Shown in pieces: positions 1-7,670 of a stretch of DNA of 64,000 nucleotides. The notes under the pieces were generated by a model. It was not told where the DNA came from and did not search any database. It was given only the letters and a program-made list of their open reading frames with translations. Positions within the stretch are counted from its first letter, which is position 1. Each line of letters opens with the position of its first letter. The translations under genes and the position numbers were made by a program. Source of the DNA: Pseudomonadota bacterium (GTDB taxonomy: Bacteria; Pseudomonadota; Alphaproteobacteria; Sphingomonadales; Sphingomonadaceae); contig JAEXFD010000027.1 of the NCBI GenBank assembly GCA_023400405.1, positions 62,001 through 126,000 of the forward strand, written 5' to 3'.

Positions 1-1052
1 TTGCGCATCAGGTTGATCGCTACCTGGGCGAGCAGGTCCGGATCGGCATCGAGGATCAGGCCGGGCGGATCGATGGCGAGGGTCAGCGGCACGGCGTCGT
101 CCTGTGCCGCGAACAGCCGGGCGAGTTCCTCGGCCCAGGGTGCGGCGGCGAAGCTCTGGCGGCGGATTTCCGGTGTGCGGGCGACGGCGCGATAGGCTTC
201 GATAAAATGGCCAAGGCCCTGGGCGCGGCGCGACAGGGTGGCGACCGCAGAGCGGGCATCCGCGATGCGCGGATCGGCGGCGAGATCGGGATCGGCGAGC
301 AGATCGTCCGCGGTGGCGGCGAGCGAGGTGACCGGCGTCAGCGAATTGAGGATCTCATGGGTGAGCACCCGGACGAGATCGGTCTGCGCTGCCATCTCGA
401 CCGTGTCGAGCGTGCCCTGGATCGGCTGGACGGCGATGGCGCGCAACTGGCGGCCGAGGCGGTCGAGCGTCCCGGTGCGGATCAGCACGCGCTGGGTCCG
501 CCCGTCGATCGCGAGCAGCAGCATCTCTTCGGTGGGGCCGCCTTGGGCGAGCCGCTTGGCGAAGGTCGCGCCATAGACGGCATAGTCCTCTGCGCGGGTG
601 CCGGAAGGGTGGCGGAAGAGGCGGCGGCCAGCCTTGTTCGCCGGCTCGACCTGGCCCGCTGCATCGACGGTGAGCAGCGCCACCGGCATGTCGTCGACCA
701 GCGCTTCGAGGAAGCGCAGCTCCGCGGCCGCGGCGGACTGGCGCTCGCGGACCTGGTCCATCGCGTGGTTGAGGGCGTCGGCGAGCTGATCGAAACCGCC
801 GCCGCGAGTGCCGCCGAAGCGCGCGGCGCTGTCGCCGATCCGCACCGCTTCGACGAAGCGGGCAACCGTGCGGTTGGTCTGGCTGACATGGCGCCAGAGG
901 CCCCAGGCCGCGCCGAGCACGAACAGCAGCGCGACGATGCGGGCGGCGCCGAGATTGGGCACGAGGAAGCTCGCCACGGCTGCGGCGAGCATCGGCACGA
1001 GCAGCGCGACCCAGGCGATCAGGCCCAGGGTGAAGCGCCGATCAAAGCCCAT
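1..1052 (-). CDS. Sensor histidine kinase, 3' end cut by window
   Basis: Membrane sensor kinase of a two-component system; about 350 residues are visible before the reading frame leaves the window. Two hydrophobic segments lie near residues 8-26 and 32-50, followed by a linker and a PAS-like stretch (VDDMPVALLTVDAAGQVEPA). The H-box is LTHEILNSLTPV with the phosphorylatable His at about residue 232. The last visible residues (INLMRN) are the start of the N-box, so most of the ATPase domain is missing. The ATG overlaps the 3' end of the upstream response regulator by 11 nt, which implies translational coupling and identifies the pair as cognate. The neighbouring sigma-54 promoters suggest that the signal it senses controls the divergent export operon. 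The ligand cannot be inferred. Confidence 0.9.
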   Translation of the reverse strand, partial: MGFDRRFTLGLIAWVALLVPMLAAAVASFLVPNLGAARIVALLFVLGAAWGLWRHVSQTNRTVARFVEAVRIGDSAARFGGTRGGGFDQLADALNHAMDQVRERQSAAAAELRFLEALVDDMPVALLTVDAAGQVEPANKAGRRLFRHPSGTRAEDYAVYGATFAKRLAQGGPTEEMLLLAIDGRTQRVLIRTGTLDRLGRQLRAIAVQPIQGTLDTVEMAAQTDLVRVLTHEILNSLTPVTSLAATADDLLADPDLAADPRIADARSAVATLSRRAQGLGHFIEAYRAVARTPEIRRQSFAAAPWAEELARLFAAQDDAVPLTLAIDPPGLILDADPDLLAQVAINLMR

Positions 1053-2421
1053 GCTTCTCCATCCGGCGATAGAGCGCGGCGCGCGACAGACCGAGTTCGG
1101 CAGCGGCGAGCGAGATATTGTAGCCGTGCTTCTTCAGTGCTTCCTCGACCAGCCGCCGCTCCGCGCGATCGAGGTTCAAGTCCTCGGCGGCGCGCGGCGC
1201 GACCACTGCGGCGGGCGCGATGCGCGGCATCGCGGGCAGGAGGGCGAAATCCTCGGGCTCCAGCGGTCCTTCGCGCGCGAGGATCACCGCCCGCTCCAGC
1301 GCATGGCGCAGCGCGCGGACATTGCCCGGCCAATCATGGTCGAGCAGCGCCCTTCGCGCTGCGGCGGAGAGTTCGGGCGCCGCCCGGCCATAGCGCCGGG
1401 CATAATGGCCGAGATAATGGTCAATCAGCTCGGGCACGTCCTCGCGCCGGTCGCGCAGCGGCGGCAGGTCGATCTCCACGGTGTTGAGACGGAAGAGCAG
1501 ATCCTGGCGGAAATGCGCTTCGTCGCGCAGCTTTTCGGGCGGAAGGTTCGTCGCGGCGATGACGCGAATGTTCACCGGCACCGGCTTGTTGGCGCCCACC
1601 GGGGTGACCTGGCGCTGTTCGAGTACGGTGAGCAGCTTGGGCTGGAGACGCAGCGGCAGGTTGCCGATCTCGTCGAGGAACAGAGTGCCGCCGTCCGCCG
1701 CCTGGATGCGGCCGACCCGATCGCCCCGCGCATCGGTGAAGGCGCCCTTCACATGGCCGAACAGCTCGCTGTCGATCAGGTCTTCGGAGACGGCGCCGAG
1801 ATCGACGGTGAGCATCACCTTGTCGGCACGCAGCGACTGGCGGTGCAGTTCGCGCGCGACCAGTTCCTTGCCGGTGCCGTTCTCGCCCAGGACGAGGACG
1901 TTCGCATCGGTGGGGGCGGCGCGAGAGATCAGCGAATGGACCCGCGCCATCGCCGGCGAATTGCCGAGCAGCGGCGATCCGCTGGCCGGGGCAGGGGCAT
2001 GCTGGCCGGGCGCCAAGCCCTTGCGCGAGCGGCGCAGGGCCGCGGCGGTGCGCACGGTGGCGAGCAGCTTCTCGTTCGACCACGGCTTGGAGACGAAATC
2101 GGTGGCGCCGCGCTTCATCGCGGCGACGGCGACCTGGACGCCGGCATGGGCGGTGATCATCACCACGACCATTTCGGGATCGATCGCGAGCAGTCGATCG
2201 AGCCAGGCCAGCCCTTCGGCGGCATCGGTCGCGCCGCGGGCGAAATTGGCATCGAGCAGCACGGCATCGGGCTGGCGCGCCTCGACCAGCGGCAGCGCCT
2301 CTTCGGGGCTGCGCGCGGTCGCCACGTCGCGAAACAGGCGGCGCAGCAATAGGCGCGACGCCATCAGGATGTCGTCGTCGTCGTCGATCACGACGCAATA
2401 ATCGAATTCCGCCCCGCTCAT
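1042..2421 (-). CDS. NtrC-family sigma-54-dependent response regulator
   Basis: 459-residue enhancer-binding regulator. The receiver domain (about 1-125) has an acidic cluster DDDDD at 13-17, phospho-acceptor Asp57 (LLDAN) and the conserved Lys in SKPW. The AAA+ domain has Walker A GENGTGKE and Walker B GTLFLDEIG. The C-terminus is a Fis-type helix-turn-helix (AAAELGLSRAALYRRM). The sigma-54 contact loop reads GAFTDA where most family members have GAFTGA, a substitution next to the residue that touches sigma-54. The start was set at the ATG that begins MSGAEFDY; a longer frame upstream has no receiver-like sequence. It is transcribed with the histidine kinase and divergently from the export operon at 2831, whose promoter and palindrome it probably uses. 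Confidence 0.93.
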   Translation of the reverse strand: MSGAEFDYCVVIDDDDDILMASRLLLRRLFRDVATARSPEEALPLVEARQPDAVLLDANFARGATDAAEGLAWLDRLLAIDPEMVVVMITAHAGVQVAVAAMKRGATDFVSKPWSNEKLLATVRTAAALRRSRKGLAPGQHAPAPASGSPLLGNSPAMARVHSLISRAAPTDANVLVLGENGTGKELVARELHRQSLRADKVMLTVDLGAVSEDLIDSELFGHVKGAFTDARGDRVGRIQAADGGTLFLDEIGNLPLRLQPKLLTVLEQRQVTPVGANKPVPVNIRVIAATNLPPEKLRDEAHFRQDLLFRLNTVEIDLPPLRDRREDVPELIDHYLGHYARRYGRAAPELSAAARRALLDHDWPGNVRALRHALERAVILAREGPLEPEDFALLPAMPRIAPAAVVAPRAAEDLNLDRAERRLVEEALKKHGYNISLAAAELGLSRAALYRRMEKHGL

Positions 2422-2460
2422 TGTGCGTGCTCCCGTACCCTGACTGTACGGAACCGGACA

Positions 2461-2476
2461 ATCAAATTGCGTGCCA
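2461..2476 (-). promoter_or_regulatory. Weak sigma-54-like promoter for the regulator
   Basis: On the minus strand the bases read TGGCACG, four bases, then TTGA. The -24 half is perfect, but the -12 half has GA where sigma-54 promoters have GC. It lies 40 bases upstream of the regulator start, so it could serve autoregulation. The altered -12 dinucleotide makes this a weak call. Confidence 0.35.
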
Positions 2477-2510
2477 ACGCGCCTGATCCCGGATCCCCCT
2501 CCAGCAGAAT

Positions 2511-2526
2511 TGGCACGAACCCTGCT
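2511..2526 (+). promoter_or_regulatory. Probable sigma-54 promoter (-24/-12)
   Basis: TGGCACG-AACC-CTGCT: GG and GC are separated by exactly 10 bases as sigma-54 requires, with one deviation from TTGC in the -12 element. It points toward the small frame at 2558 and the export operon beyond it. Confidence 0.55.
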
Positions 2527-2557
2527 GTCTGATCCGTGAACGAACGGGAGACACGGG

Positions 2558-2770
2558 ATGGACGGGCGATGGCGGAGACGGGCGGGCATGGCGGCGGTCG
2601 CGCTGTTGTTGCTGGTCGCCGCTCGCGGCGTACCGGCGCTGGACCTGCATGTCGAAACCGGCGCCCGCAGCCATGCGCTGCTTCGAATGGGCTTCGCGAC
2701 GATCGAGCTGGTGTTCGATTCCGGACAGGCCTGTTCGGAATCGAACGGTTGCGGCGGGGTCCTGAAATGA
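2558..2770 (+). CDS. Possible small secreted peptide, uncertain
   Basis: A 70-codon frame with a ribosome-binding site (GGGAG, 7 bases before ATG) and a signal-peptide-like start: Arg-rich, then AAVALLLLVAARG. It sits just downstream of a sigma-54-like promoter. The mature part has no recognisable domain, and its 3' third is made of the palindrome at 2713-2746, which suggests the DNA there is selected as a binding site and not as codons. It could be a leader peptide co-induced with the export operon or a chance frame. I do not recognise it. Confidence 0.3.
   Translation: MDGRWRRRAGMAAVALLLLVAARGVPALDLHVETGARSHALLRMGFATIELVFDSGQACSESNGCGGVLK
2713..2746. promoter_or_regulatory. 34-bp palindrome, candidate enhancer for the sigma-54 regulator
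   Basis: Two 17-base arms meet without a spacer. The left arm is GTTCGATTCCGGACAGG, and the right arm is its reverse complement with one mismatch. It lies 47 bp upstream of the -24 element of the perfect sigma-54 promoter at 2793. Enhancer-binding regulators of the NtrC family bind palindromes of this kind, and the regulator gene is adjacent. Confidence 0.65.
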
Positions 2771-2792
2771 CGTCGCACGCAAATCCGCGCTT

Positions 2793-2808
2793 GGCACGCC
2801 GGTTGCTA
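2793..2808 (+). promoter_or_regulatory. Perfect sigma-54 promoter of the export operon
   Basis: TGGCACG-CCGG-TTGCT matches the -24/-12 consensus at every defined position, with 10 bases between GG and GC. It ends 22 bases before the adaptor start codon, so the leader is very short, and the ribosome-binding site (CAGGAG) follows directly. Confidence 0.85.
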
Positions 2809-2830
2809 GGGTTGGGCCAGGAGTAGGGGC

Positions 2831-4135
2831 ATGGCTGTCTTGCGGATGCAGAAATCAACGGATCGCCCGGTTTCGGGAAGCGGAATGGACGAAGTCGTGG
2901 TGGTGCGCCGCCTCTCGACGCGCACAAAGGCGATTGCCGCGGGCGTGGTGGCGATTGCCGCGGCGCTGCTGTTCTGGTGGTTTGCGCCGTCGGGCAAGAG
3001 TCAGACGGTCAAGGCCGATCAGATCATCGTCTCGACCGTCACGCGCGGCACGTTCGACGATTTCATCCCGCTGCGGGCGCGGGTGACGCCGCTGCTCACC
3101 GTCTATATCGACGCGGTCGAGGGCGGTCGGGTCGAGAAGATGCTGGTCGAGGACGGCGCGACCGTCGCGAAGGGCCAGCCGATCGCCGTGCTCTCGAATG
3201 CCGAGCTCCAGCTCTCGACGCTCGCCCGCCAGACCGAAGTCGAGCAGCAGATCAACAACATGCGCAGCCAGGAGCTGGCGCTCGCCCAGACCCGGCTTTC
3301 GAACGAGCGCGCCGTGCTCGCCGCCGAGACCGCGTTCGACAAGGCGCGGCGGCAATATGAGCGCGAGAAGCCGCTGGCCGATCGCGGCTTCGTCGCCTCG
3401 AAGCAATTCGCCGACACCAGCGCCGATTACGAACTCGCCCGGCGCAATCTGGCGGCGCTCAAGCGCAGCCAGTCGACCGACGAGCGGCTCCAGGGCAGCC
3501 AGCTCTCGCAGCAACAGGCGGCGGCGCAATCGATGCAGTCGGGCCTCGCCATCGCCCGCGCCAATCTCGACGCGCTCCAGTTGCGCGCGCCGGTGGCAGG
3601 CCAGCTTTCGGGCTTTTCGGTGCAGATCGGCCAGTCCCTCCAGCGCGGCGAGCGCGTGGGGCAGATCGACAGCCCCGGGCGCAACAAGCTGATCGCCGGC
3701 GTCGACGAATATTATCTCGGCCGCGTCGCGATCCAGCAACAGGCGATGCTCGATTGGGGCGGCAAGCAATATCGGGCCAAGGTCACGAAAATCTATCCGC
3801 AGGTGCAGAACGGCCAATTCCAGGTCGACCTGCAGTTCGTCGGGCCCGAGCCGCAACAGATCCAGCGGGGCCAGACGCTGCAGGCGCGCCTCACGCTGGG
3901 CGATCCCACGCCGGCGCTGCTGCTGCCCAACGGGGCCTTTTACAACGATACCGGCGGCGCCTGGGTGTTCGTGGTCGCGCCGGGCGGCGGATCGGCCGTG
4001 AAGCGCGCCGTCCGGCTCGGCCGTCGCAACGCCGATTATGTCGAGGTGCTCGAAGGCCTCGACCCCGGCGAGAAGGTGATCACCTCTCCCTATACCGGCT
4101 TCACCGACAAGACGCGCCTGGACCTCAACCAATGA
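2831..4135 (+). CDS. Periplasmic adaptor (membrane fusion protein) of an ABC exporter
   Basis: 434-residue HlyD/MacA-type adaptor. There is one transmembrane helix near residues 33-52 (AIAAGVVAIAAALLFWWF), then a biotinyl-lipoyl half (VEKMLVEDGATVAKGQPIAVLSN), an alpha-helical hairpin of about 100 residues rich in Glu, Arg and Gln, the second lipoyl half (LRAPVAGQLSG) and a beta-barrel region. It links the inner-membrane exporter to an outer-membrane channel; no TolC homologue is visible here. The start has CAGGAG 7 bases upstream; an internal Met at residue 19 is a possible alternative. First gene of the operon; its stop overlaps an in-frame ATG of the ATPase gene. Induction through the sigma-54 promoter is likely. 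Confidence 0.9.
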   Translation: MAVLRMQKSTDRPVSGSGMDEVVVVRRLSTRTKAIAAGVVAIAAALLFWWFAPSGKSQTVKADQIIVSTVTRGTFDDFIPLRARVTPLLTVYIDAVEGGRVEKMLVEDGATVAKGQPIAVLSNAELQLSTLARQTEVEQQINNMRSQELALAQTRLSNERAVLAAETAFDKARRQYEREKPLADRGFVASKQFADTSADYELARRNLAALKRSQSTDERLQGSQLSQQQAAAQSMQSGLAIARANLDALQLRAPVAGQLSGFSVQIGQSLQRGERVGQIDSPGRNKLIAGVDEYYLGRVAIQQQAMLDWGGKQYRAKVTKIYPQVQNGQFQVDLQFVGPEPQQIQRGQTLQARLTLGDPTPALLLPNGAFYNDTGGAWVFVVAPGGGSAVKRAVRLGRRNADYVEVLEGLDPGEKVITSPYTGFTDKTRLDLNQ

Positions 4136-4155
4136 CGGCTATGAAAGGGAATCCG

Positions 4156-4836
4156 ATGCTGCAGATGCGCGAACTCTCCAAGGTCTATCGCACCGACACG
4201 GTGCAGACGACGGCCCTCGACGCGATCGACCTGCATATCGCCGAGGGCGAGTTCGTCGCGATCATGGGCCCTTCGGGCTGCGGCAAATCGACGCTGCTCA
4301 ACATGATCGGGATGCTCGATAGCCCGTCCTCGGGTTCCTATGTGTTCAACGGGCAGGAAGTCGCGGGGCTATCGGAGAGCAAGCTCGCCGAGGTGCGCAA
4401 GGCGAATATCGGCTTCATCTTCCAGAGCTTCAACCTGGTCGACGAGCTGAGCGTACGCGACAATGTCGAGCTGGCGCTGCTCTATCACGACGTGCCGGCG
4501 GCCGAGCGGCGCGCGCGGGTCGATGAAGTGATGGACCGGGTGGGCATCGCGCATCGCGCCAAGCACCGGCCGAGCCAGCTTTCGGGCGGGCAGCAGCAGC
4601 GCGTCGCGGTGGCACGCGCGCTCGTCGCCAATCCCAAGCTGATCCTCGCCGACGAGCCGACCGGCAACCTCGACACGCATCATGGCGAGGAAGTGATGCG
4701 GATGCTCCAGCAGCTCAACAATGAAGGCTCGACGATCGTGATGGTCACGCACTCGCCGGCCCATGCGGACTATGCCGCGCGTGTCGTCTCGATGCTCGAC
4801 GGCCGCATCCTCCAGGAACGCCGCCGCGCGGCCTGA
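4156..4836 (+). CDS. ABC exporter ATPase, MacB/LolD type
   Basis: About 226 residues: Walker A GPSGCGKST, Q-loop FQSFNL, signature LSGGQQQR, Walker B LILADEPTGNLD and H-loop THSPAH. The sequence GNLDT after Walker B is typical of the MacB/LolD/FtsE group that partners FtsX-like permeases. Three in-frame ATGs exist (4132, 4141, 4156). I chose 4156 because AAGGGA precedes it and the protein then starts as family members do (MLQMRELSKVY). The ATG at 4132 overlaps the adaptor stop as ATGA and may be used for coupling. It powers the permease encoded next. Confidence 0.92.
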   Translation: MLQMRELSKVYRTDTVQTTALDAIDLHIAEGEFVAIMGPSGCGKSTLLNMIGMLDSPSSGSYVFNGQEVAGLSESKLAEVRKANIGFIFQSFNLVDELSVRDNVELALLYHDVPAAERRARVDEVMDRVGIAHRAKHRPSQLSGGQQQRVAVARALVANPKLILADEPTGNLDTHHGEEVMRMLQQLNNEGSTIVMVTHSPAHADYAARVVSMLDGRILQERRRAA

Positions 4837-4858
4837 ACCGACCGAAGGGAGACGGCCC

Positions 4859-7363
4859 ATGTGGCGCAATTATCTGAAGGTCGGCCTGCGCGCGCTGGCG
4901 AAGAACCGCACCTATGCCTTCATCAACATCTTCGGCCTGGCGATCGGCCTGGCCGCCTGCCTGCTGATCCTGCTCTACGTCCAATATGACCGCAGCTATG
5001 ACGAGTGGCTGCCGGACAACGATCGGATCTATCAGTTCCAGGTCTCCTATCAGAGCAAGACCAGCTCGGACCATTTCGACAACCAGGGCGCACCCTACGT
5101 CACCAAGGCAGCGCTGCTGAAGGATTTCCCCCAGATCGAGCATGCGACCTATCTGGGCGGCGGCGCGACGGTGACCGTGCTCAAGGACGGGCGCGCCTCC
5201 ACGCCTGACGCGAACCTGGTCGACAGCCCGTTCTTCGACACCGTGCCGCTGCCGCTGGTGGCGGGCGACGCCAAGGCGCTCGCCCAACCCGGCACCATCG
5301 CGGTCACCGAGAGCGAGGCGACCAAGCTGTTCGGCACGACGAACGTGATGGGCAAGACACTCACCGTGCTCGTGATGGGGGTGCGTTCCGACTATCGGAT
5401 CACCGCGGTGATCAAGGATCTCCCGAAGAACTCGCACATGTCGTTTGACATGCTGGTCCGCGCCGACTTCCCCAGCCTCTATGCCCAGGGCCGAAATCCG
5501 AAGTTCCTCACCGAATGGGGTTGGACCGGCGGCTGGGTCTATGTGAAGCTGCGGCCGGGCACCGATGTCGCGGCGCTCAATGCCCAGATGGATGCGTGGA
5601 AGAAGCGTAACATCCCGGACGAGGTGGCCGATGGCCAGCGCTCCAATCCGGGCGACGAGCGGACCTATCGCCTGGTCAATGTGCGCGACGTCCACCTCGG
5701 CAAGGCGCAGGGATCGGCGATGACGCCGGGCAATGACGCCAGCTCGATCGCCACCTTTGCGGTGGTCGCGCTGCTGATCCTCGCCATGGCCTGCATGAAT
5801 TTCACCAATCTCGCCACTGCGCGCGCGAGCCAGCGTGCCCGCGAAGTGGCGCTTCGCAAGGTGCTCGGCGCGACGCGCGGGCAACTGATCGCCCAGTTCC
5901 TCGGCGAATCGCTGCTGCTCGCGGGAATCGCGATGCTGGTCGGGCTGGCGATTGCGGAGCTGGTGCTGCCCTGGTTTGCCAACTTCCTCGATGCCGACCT
6001 GAAGCTGCGCTATTTCGGCCATCAGGGCGTGATCGAGCCGGTGCTGCTGCTCGTCCTGGTCGTCGGCGCGGCAGGCGGCGTCTATCCGGCGCTCTATCTC
6101 TCGCGCTTCCAGCCGGCGCGGGTGCTCAAGGCGAACAAGTCGGCGGCCGATGCGGAAGGATCGGGCCGGCTGCGCAGCATCCTGGTGGTCAGCCAGTTCG
6201 CAGTGTCGATCGGGCTGATGATCTGCACCGCCGTCGTGCTTAGCCAGACGCTTTATGCCCGTTCGATCGATCCGGGCTACAAGCGGGAGGGGCTGATCCA
6301 GGTCTATGGCATCGGCGCCGAGGCACTGAACGGCCAGGCCGATGCGATGCTCCAGCAGGTCGAGGCCCTGCCGCAGATCGACGCGGTCGGCCGTACAGGG
6401 GTCGGCGTGGTCACGGGCAACACGTCGACCACGTCGGTCAAGGTGGTCGGCAAGTCCGAGCCGGACGATATCGGCATCTATGGCGTCGATGCGGGCTATT
6501 TCCCTGCCATGGGCATCCGCACCGTTGCCGGACGGGTGTTCGACAAGAATCGCGTCGCAGACGACATGACCACGCCGGAGCCCGAAGTGCCGGCGGCGGA
6601 AATCGCGCAGGCGAAGCGCGGCGGCAACGTCGTGCTGAACGAAGCCGGCGTGCGGCGGCTCGGCTTCGCCAGTCCGCAGGATGCGATCGGCAAGACGATC
6701 CGCTTCGGCATCAAGGACGAATATGGCGGCTCGATGATTCTCACCGTGATCGGCGTGGTCGCGGATTCGCGCTTTCGCGGGGCGACCAAGCCGGTCGAGC
6801 CGATCCTGTTCTACGTCAATCATCACAACGTCTTCTGGATGGTCGCGCGCTATCATGGCGATCCGGCAACGGCGATGTCGTCGATCGAGAAGGTGTGGCG
6901 GCGAGTGGCGCCGGAGGTGCCGTTCGACGGCAAGTTCGCCGACGCGATCCTCGCCCAGACCTATCAGCGGATGGATGCCCGGGCGAAGATGTTCGGGGCG
7001 TTCGCGGTCCTGGCGATCGTCATCGGGTGCCTGGGCCTGTTCGGCCTCGCGGCATTCACCGCAGAACGACGGACCAAGGAGATCGGCATCCGCAAGGTGC
7101 TCGGCGCGCGGACGCGGGACATCGTGCGGCTGCTGATCTGGCAGTTCACCCGGCCGGTGGTCATCGCCAACCTGATCGCCTGGCCGGCGGCCTGGTGGGT
7201 GATGCGCGACTGGCTCAACCAGTTCGACGCGCGGATCACGCTGACGCCGCTGCCCTTCGTCGCGGCTGGGCTGCTCGCCCTCGTCATCGCCGTGCTGACG
7301 ATCGGCGCGCACGCCTTTCGCGTCGCGCGCACCAATCCGGTCTTCGCTCTGCGCTACGAGTAG
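4859..7363 (+). CDS. FtsX/MacB-type ABC permease
   Basis: 834 residues. There is a transmembrane helix near 20-42, a large periplasmic domain (about 45-280), three helices, a second linker helix and periplasmic domain, and three C-terminal helices. This is the duplicated MacB_PCD plus FtsX layout seen in 800-residue permeases, and the cytoplasmic motif REVALRKVLGA occurs in both halves (the second as KEIGIRKVLGA). GGGAG lies 8 bases before the ATG. The substrate is unknown: such proteins move peptides, lipoproteins or antibiotics by mechanotransmission. It closes the operon and is followed by a clear terminator. Confidence 0.92.
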   Translation: MWRNYLKVGLRALAKNRTYAFINIFGLAIGLAACLLILLYVQYDRSYDEWLPDNDRIYQFQVSYQSKTSSDHFDNQGAPYVTKAALLKDFPQIEHATYLGGGATVTVLKDGRASTPDANLVDSPFFDTVPLPLVAGDAKALAQPGTIAVTESEATKLFGTTNVMGKTLTVLVMGVRSDYRITAVIKDLPKNSHMSFDMLVRADFPSLYAQGRNPKFLTEWGWTGGWVYVKLRPGTDVAALNAQMDAWKKRNIPDEVADGQRSNPGDERTYRLVNVRDVHLGKAQGSAMTPGNDASSIATFAVVALLILAMACMNFTNLATARASQRAREVALRKVLGATRGQLIAQFLGESLLLAGIAMLVGLAIAELVLPWFANFLDADLKLRYFGHQGVIEPVLLLVLVVGAAGGVYPALYLSRFQPARVLKANKSAADAEGSGRLRSILVVSQFAVSIGLMICTAVVLSQTLYARSIDPGYKREGLIQVYGIGAEALNGQADAMLQQVEALPQIDAVGRTGVGVVTGNTSTTSVKVVGKSEPDDIGIYGVDAGYFPAMGIRTVAGRVFDKNRVADDMTTPEPEVPAAEIAQAKRGGNVVLNEAGVRRLGFASPQDAIGKTIRFGIKDEYGGSMILTVIGVVADSRFRGATKPVEPILFYVNHHNVFWMVARYHGDPATAMSSIEKVWRRVAPEVPFDGKFADAILAQTYQRMDARAKMFGAFAVLAIVIGCLGLFGLAAFTAERRTKEIGIRKVLGARTRDIVRLLIWQFTRPVVIANLIAWPAAWWVMRDWLNQFDARITLTPLPFVAAGLLALVIAVLTIGAHAFRVARTNPVFALRYE

Positions 7364-7390
7364 GCGCGTCAGCCCAGGGGGAAGCCGGAG

Positions 7391-7424
7391 CGGGCGAGGG
7401 GGAAACCTCTCGCCCGTTTTGTTT
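7391..7424 (+). terminator. Intrinsic terminator after the export operon
   Basis: Hairpin arms CGGGCGAGGGG and CCTCTCGCCCG (one mismatch) flank a short A-rich loop, followed by TTTTGTTT. It lies 28 bases after the permease stop. Confidence 0.85.
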
Positions 7425-7514
7425 GGGTTCCAGGCGGCACTGGCCCGCGCCGAAAGGCGCACACAAAAGCGCGCCTTCAGGCCAACCGACATCCAGAAAT
7501 CAGCGGGAAGAAAA

Positions 7515-7591
7515 TGGTCGGGGAAAGAGGATTCGAACCTCCGGCCCCTGCGTCCCGAACACAGTGCTCTACCAGGCTGAGCTATTCCCCG
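7515..7591 (-). tRNA. tRNA-Pro (anticodon CGG)
   Basis: Full cloverleaf on the minus strand: acceptor CGGGGAA pairs with TTCCCCG, D-arm AGCTCAGCCTGGTAGAGC, anticodon loop TTCGGGA giving CGG, and T-arm GGTTCGAATCC. The 3' CCA is encoded (7515-7517) and followed by TTTT, which may terminate it. I see no integrase or att-like repeat beside it. Confidence 0.95.
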
Positions 7592-7670
7592 ACCGGCGCG
7601 ATCGCGGGCGAGGCCCGAACCGCGAGGGGGCGCCTATACCCAGCCCCAGGGCCGGGCGCAAGCGGCTGAA

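Noticed and set aside
2433..2451. Short inverted repeat CCGTAC/GTACGG upstream of the response regulator
   Set aside because: Six-base arms with a 7-base gap can arise by chance; much weaker than the 34-bp palindrome.
4745..7492. A 915-codon antisense frame under the permease gene
   Set aside because: Same GC-driven effect; the sense strand encodes a clear FtsX/MacB-type permease.
7515..7591. Integration site at the tRNA-Pro gene
   Set aside because: No integrase, no partial tRNA copy and no change in gene character beside it.
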